Assembly: GCA_020630975.1 (NCBI GenBank)
Contig: JAHDID010000001.1
Location: 311,000-374,999, forward strand
Direction of reading: 5' to 3'
Length of the DNA stretch: 64,000 nucleotides
Origin: Verrucomicrobiota bacterium
GTDB taxonomy: Bacteria > Verrucomicrobiota > Verrucomicrobiia > Verrucomicrobiales > DEV007
Part shown: positions 57,602 to 64,000 of the stretch, piece by piece
Position numbering within the stretch: the first letter of the stretch is position 1
Layout: each line of letters opens with the position of its first letter
The notes under the pieces: model-generated
Database searches by the model: none
Told to the model about the DNA's origin: nothing
What the model saw: the letters and a program-made list of their open reading frames with translations, nothing else
Translations under genes and position numbers: made by a program

Positions 57602-60600
57602 ATGCCGAGAAAGTTTGTAAAACCGAAGAAATTCTTCGAGCAGCTCAGCCTTGGGCTCGTCTTTGATGAGGCGACTCACGACGCCCCCACACTGGACAAA
57701 CCAGTGCGCGTGGAGCGCCACTACATCGGCTGGGAGCGACCGCTACTCGAGAGCGCCGTCGACTTTCTCGCGCGCGATTGGGATCGGAATGGGGCGCTGG
57801 ACCTCGCAGGCCATCTCGTCGTAGTGCCCACACGTCACACCGCCCACCGGATCCGCGAAGCCCTCGCCATCTACGCCGGCCAGCACCAGGCAGCTGTGCT
57901 ACCACCACTGGTGGTCACTCCCAATTTCTTTACCGATCCGCTACGCATCGAGACCCTGCAGGCCCCGCCGCCGGAGACTGCGATGACCCAGGCGATCTGG
58001 ACCTCGGCGCTGATGGATATCGATCTAGACCTGTATCGCAGCCTCTTCCCCATCGACCCAGTGGATCGCAATCTATCGTGGGCCATGCGCACCGCTAGTG
58101 AACTGATCCAGGTGCGCAATCTCCTCTGCCGCGAGGGCCACAGCTATGGCTCGGCTAGCGACATGCTCGGCCCCGAGGGTATGGAAACCCAGCGCTGGCA
58201 AGAGCTCGCCAAACTCGAGCGCTGGATCGTGGAGCGCACTGGACGCCTAGGCTACACCGATCTAGTCGAGGCCATGCAGCAGGCTGCCGAGACTGGTGTG
58301 CTGCCTAGCGAGGTGCAGCAGATCGCCATCCTCGCCTGCCCTGATATGCCCGGACTAGCCCGCAAGACGGTGGAAAACTACTCGCGGCAGTTCCCTGTGG
58401 ATGTGGTGATCGCCGCTCCAGAGAAATACCACGGCTGCTTCGATGACTGGGGAAATCCCCTACCTCACGCCTGGCTGAATGCCGAGATCGAACTTCCCGA
58501 TGCCGGACAAACCATCCAATCCGCCGCCACTCCTGCAGAACAGGCGGATCTAGTGGCTGACATTTTACAACCCTACGACGATGCTGCCGCCATCGCCGCT
58601 GTGGGCGTGCCCGACACTGAAGTGATCGCACCCGTCGAGCAGATCCTCGCCACCCGCGATCTACAGACCCACGATCCCTCAGGCAGCCCGCTGCGCCAGC
58701 ACGCCGTCTACTACCTACTGGAACAGACCCAGCGGCTGGTGGAGGATGGCTCATTTGATGCCTATCGCCAGCTGCTACGGGTGCCAGATTGGCTAGATGC
58801 GATGCTGCGCACCGTGGATCGCGAAGTGGAGACTTTCATCCCGCGCAATCGATTCCTCGAGCGCATGGATGAACTGGCCGCCGAGTGTCTGCCAGACTCC
58901 CTAGCCGATGCCAAAGCTGCCGCCCAGCGCCATCCGAGCTATAGCAAATTTCCCGAACTAGCTCTCGCCATCGAGTGGGTCGAAGGCTGGATGCAGCGAT
59001 TCGAGCGGGCTCGTGGCAAGTTTGGCGATGTGATCATCCAGTATCTGGTAGAAGTCTTTCAGAAACGCGATTTCTCCGACGATAGCTGTGGCCGCTTCCC
59101 TGAGGTGGCAAACCACGTGCTCCAGTGTCTGGACGTACTCGCCGAGTCTACCGCAGTCTTTCACAAAAAACTCTCTGCGGCCGAGCGCATGGAGCTACTG
59201 CTGGAGCTCATCGCCGAGCGACGCCTGTACCACGAGCGCACCGCTCGCTCGATCGATCTCGAGGGTTGGGTAGAGCTACTGTGGGAAAATGCCCCCCACC
59301 TGATCATCACAGGTATGAATGACAACGCCGTGCCGGAGTCGGTCACTAGTCACGCCTTTCTGCCCAACTCGGCACGCACCTTTCTCGGCATGTCGGACAA
59401 TGAGCAGCGCTTCGCCCGCGATGCCTACCAGATGACAGTGATGATCCAGAGCCGCAAAGCCACTGATGGCAGAGTCGACTTCATCTTTGGCCGCCAGAGT
59501 GTGTCCGGCGATCCGCTGCGCCCTACGCGACTGCTTTTTCAGTGCCCAGACGAGGAGCTAGCCCAGCGTACTCTTCAGTTTTTCTCCGGAGAGTCAGCCA
59601 AAGACCAGCCGATACTACCCTGGCACTTGGCCTGGCAGCTCAAGCCCGAGCGCCTGCCCGAGGATCACCGTATCTTCGAGCGTATCAGCGTCACTGCTTT
59701 TCGCAGCTACCTCTCCTGCCCATTCCGCTTTTACCTAAAGCACGGCCTGCGCATGGACGAGGTCGAGACCGGCAAAAGCGAGATGAATGCCATGGAATTT
59801 GGCAATCTCGTGCACGACACACTCGAGGCCTACGGACTCGATGAGAAAGCCAAAAACTACACCGATCCTCACCAGATTCGGGAGTTTTTCTACGATCAGA
59901 TCGACCAGATCCTGACTGCCTCTTTTGGTAAAAGCTGGACCACACCAGTCGTGATCCAGCGCGAATCTGCGCGCCAGCGTATGGCCTGGTGGGCCGAGAT
60001 CGAGGCAGAGCAGCGCCGCGATGGCTGGCAGATATTCGATCCCGAGTGCCAGATCGGCTCCGATGAAAAGCCCTTCTGCATCGGTGGGCTACGCATCTCC
60101 GGCCGTATCGACCGCATCGAGTGGCACCCCCAGCACGGCTACCGCGTCTTTGATTTCAAGACCATGTCGCCCAAGGACAAAAGCGTAGTCGACTTTCATA
60201 CCACCTCGATCAAGCGCAGCGAGCAGCCCGAGGATTTCCCCGCCTGGGCCCTGCTCACCAATGAGGAGGGCAAGACAGCCCGCTGGACCGATCTGCAGCT
60301 GCCACTCTATCGGCTGGCCCTAGAAGAGCGCTTCCCCGGCGAAAAGATCGCCGTCGGCTACGCGACACTGGGCAAGACCAAAAAGGAAGTCGCCATCAGC
60401 ATGTGGGACGATATCGAGTACCGCTATCTGGACGCCGCCAGGACCTGCGCCGAGGGCGTCGTAGCAGCCGTCCGCTCTCACACCTTCTGGCCACCCGCCG
60501 AGCGCCCCGCCTACCGCGATACCTTTGAGGAGTTGTTCTTCGGCGACCCACTCGAGGCCATCGATCCGAGTGCGCTACTGGGGGATGGAGTGAGTGAAAC

Positions 60601-60619
60601 GCTGAAAAAGTCTGCGTAA
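57602..60619 (+). CDS. PD-(D/E)XK nuclease-family protein (AddB/RecB-like)
   Basis: 1005 residues. The C-terminal ~310 residues form a RecB-type nuclease: ISVTAFRSYLSCPFRFYLKH, MNAMEFGNLVHDTLEAYGLD (His738), ISGRIDRIEWHPQHGY (Asp about 836), and RVFDFKTMSPKDKSVVDF (Asp-x-Lys about 850). The N-terminal part (LVVVPTRHTAHRIREALAIY and onward) resembles the inactivated helicase-like region of AddB, with no Walker A motif. AddB works with AddA (RexA) in double-strand break repair, but no AddA/helicase gene is adjacent. It could also be a stand-alone PD-(D/E)XK protein, as annotated in many Verrucomicrobia. Confidence 0.85.
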   Translation: MPRKFVKPKKFFEQLSLGLVFDEATHDAPTLDKPVRVERHYIGWERPLLESAVDFLARDWDRNGALDLAGHLVVVPTRHTAHRIREALAIYAGQHQAAVLPPLVVTPNFFTDPLRIETLQAPPPETAMTQAIWTSALMDIDLDLYRSLFPIDPVDRNLSWAMRTASELIQVRNLLCREGHSYGSASDMLGPEGMETQRWQELAKLERWIVERTGRLGYTDLVEAMQQAAETGVLPSEVQQIAILACPDMPGLARKTVENYSRQFPVDVVIAAPEKYHGCFDDWGNPLPHAWLNAEIELPDAGQTIQSAATPAEQADLVADILQPYDDAAAIAAVGVPDTEVIAPVEQILATRDLQTHDPSGSPLRQHAVYYLLEQTQRLVEDGSFDAYRQLLRVPDWLDAMLRTVDREVETFIPRNRFLERMDELAAECLPDSLADAKAAAQRHPSYSKFPELALAIEWVEGWMQRFERARGKFGDVIIQYLVEVFQKRDFSDDSCGRFPEVANHVLQCLDVLAESTAVFHKKLSAAERMELLLELIAERRLYHERTARSIDLEGWVELLWENAPHLIITGMNDNAVPESVTSHAFLPNSARTFLGMSDNEQRFARDAYQMTVMIQSRKATDGRVDFIFGRQSVSGDPLRPTRLLFQCPDEELAQRTLQFFSGESAKDQPILPWHLAWQLKPERLPEDHRIFERISVTAFRSYLSCPFRFYLKHGLRMDEVETGKSEMNAMEFGNLVHDTLEAYGLDEKAKNYTDPHQIREFFYDQIDQILTASFGKSWTTPVVIQRESARQRMAWWAEIEAEQRRDGWQIFDPECQIGSDEKPFCIGGLRISGRIDRIEWHPQHGYRVFDFKTMSPKDKSVVDFHTTSIKRSEQPEDFPAWALLTNEEGKTARWTDLQLPLYRLALEERFPGEKIAVGYATLGKTKKEVAISMWDDIEYRYLDAARTCAEGVVAAVRSHTFWPPAERPAYRDTFEELFFGDPLEAIDPSALLGDGVSETLKKSA

Positions 60620-60628
60620 AACAAAACA

Positions 60629-61180
60629 ATGCATTTCACTCCTATCGAGATATACCTAATTCTTTTGCTGATCGCGCCTCTTGGCATCTGTTTCTGGAAA
60701 TGGCAGACATCATACCGCTGGCTCATAGCTACTGCTGTGTGTGCAGCCGTCTCATGGTTCTATTTCAACCTATGGATGTGGAAGCTCGACCCTCCAGATA
60801 ATGGATTTGCGAACGCCATCTATCTTGTAACCGGTTGGATATGGCTTTTGCCTTTTTTCGGTATCTTCAGTGCCCTGTTTGCGATACTAGGGCGCTTCTT
60901 ATCCGAGAAGAAAAAAATTCTCGCCGGTAAGATAGGCTTTACGAGCTGTGTCGCTATTTCCGCTCTCGTGATAGCATGGAACCTCTGGGGAAGAATGAGT
61001 GAGCAACGAGCCATAACAGAAGCCCGGAACAAACTAGAGGAATTTGGATACCAACCAAATGGACGAGAAGAAGCTGTCTACAAAGACGGGCATTGGATCA
61101 TCCTATATCCCGATACCGATTTTGGAGAGATTCGCCTGAAGCGCAATGGCGGGCTATCATGGATCGGCGGCCCTGGGTAA
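60629..61180 (+). CDS. Hypothetical membrane protein
   Basis: 183 residues, three or four hydrophobic segments (about 7-25, 31-50, 63-88, 105-125), then a soluble C-terminal part of about 55 residues (EEFGYQPNGREEAVYKDGHW and IILYPDTDFGEIRLKRN). No recognised family. It starts ten bases after the nuclease stop, so is probably cotranscribed, and ends before a strong terminator. Confidence 0.6.
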   Translation: MHFTPIEIYLILLLIAPLGICFWKWQTSYRWLIATAVCAAVSWFYFNLWMWKLDPPDNGFANAIYLVTGWIWLLPFFGIFSALFAILGRFLSEKKKILAGKIGFTSCVAISALVIAWNLWGRMSEQRAITEARNKLEEFGYQPNGREEAVYKDGHWIILYPDTDFGEIRLKRNGGLSWIGGPG

Positions 61181-61208
61181 ACCCTGACCTATGAAAGCGG
61201 GCCAACAT

Positions 61209-61242
61209 GATCATCGACTAAATCGATGATCGGCTCATTTTT
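61209..61242 (+). terminator. Intrinsic terminator after the 60629 gene
   Basis: GATCATCGA, loop CTAAA, TCGATGATC make a perfect 9-bp stem, followed by GGCTCATTTTTAT. It separates the nuclease transcript from the DUF2157 operon. Confidence 0.7.
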
Positions 61243-61292
61243 ATCGAATCGCCTTTCTCCACGATTTCTGGCATGCTCTTTCTCATCAAGTG

Positions 61293-62309
61293 ATGACGAA
61301 AGAACAACCCAGAAATAAACGCCCCATCAGCCTCACCCAGCTGGAGGACCTGATCCGTGCAGAGGCGATACCAAAAGGCAAATCCTCCGAGGCCAAACAG
61401 CTGTTTCGGCAGTCAATCGACTGGCCCAGCTGGATCCACACCATCGCGCTGCGGCTGGGCGTGTTATTCCTGCTGGCAGGAGTGGTGTTTTTCTTTGCGG
61501 CCAATTGGAAAGCCATGTCGCCGATGCTCCGGCTCGGCCTGCTGCAGGGCGGCATCGGTATCGCTGCACTCTTAGCCGCCTGGAAAGGGGCCACCACCAC
61601 CATCGGCCGAGCCATGCTGATGACCGCCAGTATGCTCACAGGCGTGCTACTAGCCGTGTATGGCCAGATCTATCAGACCGGAGCCGATGCTTTCGAGATC
61701 TATGCTCTTTGGTCGGTTCTGATTCTTGCCTGGGTTTGGCTAGCGAAATCGCTAGGACTCTGGACACTCTGGCTCGTGGTCACCCAGACGGCTTTCTGCC
61801 TATTCGGTGGACAGGTGCTGGTACCTGACGATGTCGTAGGCTGGGAGGCCGTCTTCATCGGACTAGCAGCGATCAATGCGATCGCACTACTGATCTGGGA
61901 ATCTCGCTCAAAGGCAGCTCCAGACAGCCCTGGCTGGTTTCGCGCAGTCGTCACGATCGCCGCGCTAGTATGGGCTTCGGCCGTGCCGTTTCGCTGGATC
62001 TTTGATTTCTTCCATCGCAACAACGACGCCTGGATACTGCTCGGCACACTAGGCTGGCTGGCGCTATGCGCTGGCGTGATCATCTACTACAAGTTTCGCC
62101 AAGACATTCTACCCATCGGCCTAGCCTTCACCAGTATCGCTGTAATCTTGGTGCTCGCTTTCGCGCGATTCATCCTCGAATCAGGCTCTGACGAACTTGC
62201 AGGCTTGCTCGTCATTACTATCGCCTCGCTCGGTATTTTCGGAGCCGCTGCTACGATCGTGATCGCACTCGGTAAAAACCTATCCAAAACAAAGGAGATC
62301 AACTCATGA
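61293..62309 (+). CDS. DUF2157 multi-pass membrane protein
   Basis: 338 residues from ATG 61293 (GTG at 61290 also in frame). An N-terminal cytoplasmic domain (SLTQLEDLIRAEAIPKGKSS) is followed by roughly nine or ten membrane helices. The opening pair has ALRLGVLFLLAGVVFFFAAN and LLQGGIGIAALLAAWKGATT, and YGQIYQTGADAFEIYALWSV is the hallmark motif of DUF2157. Function unknown. Overlaps the next gene by four bases, so they are translationally coupled. Confidence 0.85.
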   Translation: MTKEQPRNKRPISLTQLEDLIRAEAIPKGKSSEAKQLFRQSIDWPSWIHTIALRLGVLFLLAGVVFFFAANWKAMSPMLRLGLLQGGIGIAALLAAWKGATTTIGRAMLMTASMLTGVLLAVYGQIYQTGADAFEIYALWSVLILAWVWLAKSLGLWTLWLVVTQTAFCLFGGQVLVPDDVVGWEAVFIGLAAINAIALLIWESRSKAAPDSPGWFRAVVTIAALVWASAVPFRWIFDFFHRNNDAWILLGTLGWLALCAGVIIYYKFRQDILPIGLAFTSIAVILVLAFARFILESGSDELAGLLVITIASLGIFGAAATIVIALGKNLSKTKEINS

Positions 62310-63343
62310 ATCTTGCCACACTCTCTAACAACAATCTACTCGCCCCACAGATAGATCCTCACACCGTCCTCGATCAACAGGCAGAAAGCGACACTCCCCT
62401 CATCGCAAAAATACTACTAGGCATCGGTGGGTGGCTGACCGCTATATTCACCATCCCCCTATTTGGTTTGATTTTTGGCGATATCTTGTTTCGCCATGAT
62501 GTCGAAAGACTCGCTATCGTCGGAATAGTCGTCACCGCCCTAGCAGTATGGGTTTCCCGGTATCGACAGACATTTGTGGACCAGCTGACCCTAGCATTCG
62601 GCATATCGGGACTAGTGATGATATCGATAGGTCTATGGGATCTCACCGATCACGATGGCCTGATTAGTTGGCTAGCCTTACTGGTCGCGGTGCCCTTGGT
62701 CTACGTCTTTTCGAAGAACACAGTGCTCCGTTTCTCCTCGATACTAGTACTATCTACAACACTGATCCTCGACCTTTACGATAGGAACTTTTCGCCCCTG
62801 ATGGGCTTACTGTTTCATCTCGGAGTCTTGCTAGTGCTAGCCAGCGGATTACTGAAGACGAATTTCTGGAGACCGGCTCTTCTAGCGAGTATTTTTGGCT
62901 ACTTTGGATTTCTATTCATCCACATGCTCGCTCATCTAGAGATCGGCTATCATCAGCAGCCAAGTGCTTTAGAAAGCTGGCTAAACATCGCTTCGATTTG
63001 CCTCGGGTTTCCAGCCATCATCTACGCTCTGACCAAGCCCAAAAGCGGCAAAGCGATCGGATTCCTAGTGCTCTTAGCCGCTGTGTTTTTTGGTCTCAGT
63101 TATTTCGGTGGCGAAGGGATCGCAGCGGCTATCGGCTTACTCGTGATCGCCAAGGCTAGAAACGATCGCCTGCTCACCGGTGTCGCTCTATTGGCATTGA
63201 CCGTATTCGTCATCGCCTATTATTACTTCCTCGGTGTGCCCCTGCTCCACAAGGCCTACATCATGCTCGGATCCGGCGGCGCCTTGGTCGCTCTATCCAT
63301 CGCCTCTCGCCGAATCAAAACCCCAATCAATTCTCAGTCATGA
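62306..63343 (+). CDS. DUF4401 multi-pass membrane protein
   Basis: 345 residues. It begins with a soluble stretch of about 30 residues, then IAKILLGIGGWLTAIFTIPL and about eight or nine further helices. GLSYFGGEGIAAAIGLLVIA and the final LLHKAYIMLGSGGALVALSI correspond to DUF4401, which usually follows DUF2157. Overlaps both neighbours by four bases. Likely forms a complex with the flanking products; activity unknown. Confidence 0.85.
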   Translation: MNLATLSNNNLLAPQIDPHTVLDQQAESDTPLIAKILLGIGGWLTAIFTIPLFGLIFGDILFRHDVERLAIVGIVVTALAVWVSRYRQTFVDQLTLAFGISGLVMISIGLWDLTDHDGLISWLALLVAVPLVYVFSKNTVLRFSSILVLSTTLILDLYDRNFSPLMGLLFHLGVLLVLASGLLKTNFWRPALLASIFGYFGFLFIHMLAHLEIGYHQQPSALESWLNIASICLGFPAIIYALTKPKSGKAIGFLVLLAAVFFGLSYFGGEGIAAAIGLLVIAKARNDRLLTGVALLALTVFVIAYYYFLGVPLLHKAYIMLGSGGALVALSIASRRIKTPINSQS

Positions 63344-63861
63344 ATAAAGCAAAATTTTCCATACCGATCATCATCGCCGCCAACTTACTACTCATCCTAG
63401 CCGTAGTGAATGGTGCCGTGTTCAAAAAACAAGCCATTGTGGATGATGGCGAGACCGTTTTCTTATCGTTAGCACCAGTCGATCCGCGCAGCCTGATGCA
63501 GGGCGACTACATGATCCTTCGTCAGACACTTTTGACGAACCATGATGATAGAAACAAAATGAAAGACGCTGACACTCGTGGCAAAATCGTCTTAAAACTC
63601 GACGAAAAGCGTATCGGCAGCTTCGCTCGCTTGTATCAAACTGGAGACACACTCAGTGAGAATGAAGTCCTGCTGAAGTATAGGCGAAGCAACCGCCGCT
63701 ACCACTTCGGACTCGATTCTTTCTTCTTTCAGGAAGGTCACGGGCGAGCCTACGAAGCAGCAGACTTCTGCGAAGTGAAAGTCGATAGTAAAGGCAATGC
63801 TGTACTCATCGACCTACGCGGAGAGAAGCTAAAGAAAATCGATCTCCAGGCAAAGAAATAA
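63340..63861 (+). CDS. GDYXXLXY-family membrane-anchored protein
   Basis: 173 residues with one N-terminal helix (SIPIIIAANLLLILAVVNGA). The family motif is LAPVDPRSLMQGDYMILRQT (GDY-x-x-L-x-Q, where the last residue is usually Tyr). A later block reads RYHFGLDSFFFQEGHGRAYE followed by FCEVKVDSKGNAVLIDL. The mature domain is extracytoplasmic. GDYXXLXY proteins typically follow DUF2157 and DUF4401 genes, as here (ATGA overlaps at both junctions). Confidence 0.87.
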   Translation: MNKAKFSIPIIIAANLLLILAVVNGAVFKKQAIVDDGETVFLSLAPVDPRSLMQGDYMILRQTLLTNHDDRNKMKDADTRGKIVLKLDEKRIGSFARLYQTGDTLSENEVLLKYRRSNRRYHFGLDSFFFQEGHGRAYEAADFCEVKVDSKGNAVLIDLRGEKLKKIDLQAKK

Positions 63862-64000
63862 CAAGGCGAAGCCATCAGTCATCTGTGTCCATCTGTGTTG
63901 AGCGAAGCGGATCCGTGTTAAAAATCGTATCCCAATAGAACTTAGTTATTAATCCGAGATTCAAATAGCCGACATTTTAATGTATGCTAGTATCTGAGTA

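Noticed and set aside
63862..64000. CATCTGTGT direct repeats at the window end
   Set aside because: TCATCTGTGTCCATCTGTGTT is a short repeat of a kind common in bacterial intergenic DNA; nothing else supports a feature, and the region is cut by the window.

Overview
The window is a chromosomal segment that most resembles a marine, heterotrophic Verrucomicrobium (PVC superphylum). The evidence is the mix of secreted formylglycine sulfatases (four sulfatase domains), two cytochrome/DUF modules typical of Planctomycetes and Verrucomicrobia (DUF1592-type plus DUF1552, and DUF1549/DUF1553 plus DUF1501), many secreted or lipoprotein-type products, and housekeeping genes of bacterial type. This placement rests on gene content only; there is no rRNA in the window. 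The tetranucleotide CTAG, rare in many bacteria, is common here throughout, and Shine-Dalgarno motifs are often weak or absent.

Layout. 1-13 kb: molybdenum genes in three places (3' end of moaE, a mogA/moaB-type gene, and the operon modA-modB-modC), a frameshifted orphan VapB-type antitoxin, a first sulfatase, a LysM lipoprotein, queD, an FG-GAP propeller protein, a NYN-domain protein and galK. 13-23 kb: envelope and housekeeping genes (outer-membrane barrel, esterase, RbsC-like permease, murB, an RHH-like/HNH pair, prlC, a long NfeD-type protein with duplicated protease domains, an Rrf2 regulator). 23-30 kb: the most unusual locus. A YHYH-domain protein and a sulfatase diverge from a 1164-residue protein that joins a complete multicopper oxidase, a redoxin domain and a sulfatase. 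All three secreted products carry Lys/Gly-rich low-complexity segments. An XRE-type regulator and a beta-lactamase-fold hydrolase follow.

31-38 kb: the translation/export cluster on the minus strand (tRNA-Thr, tuf, tRNA-Trp, secE, nusG, rplK), with rplK ending at a strong terminator instead of continuing into rplA; then a TrmH/SpoU methyltransferase and a SufU-like protein missing two of its metal-ligand cysteines. 38-57 kb: two PVC-type cytochrome/DUF modules, an alpha/alpha-toroid protein, a Uma2 protein, an M16 peptidase, opcA, an ATP-grasp protein and a fourth sulfatase. 57-64 kb: rsmE, a PD-(D/E)XK nuclease-family protein and a DUF2157-DUF4401-GDYXXLXY membrane operon.

Intergenic regions hold several repeat families. 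(i) A 17-mer (ATTCAATAGGGTACAAT) occurs in two or three copies exactly 21 bp apart at four loci, touching modA, a sulfatase, the nusG-rplK gap and an ExbB-like gene. (ii) A dyad with core ATAGGWCCTATAGC occurs at three loci. (iii) A 293-bp MITE-like element has perfect 25-bp inverted ends. (iv) A ~135-bp unit is repeated three times in tandem. (v) A BIME-like pair of inverted hairpins is present. No CRISPR array, prophage or intact insertion sequence was seen.
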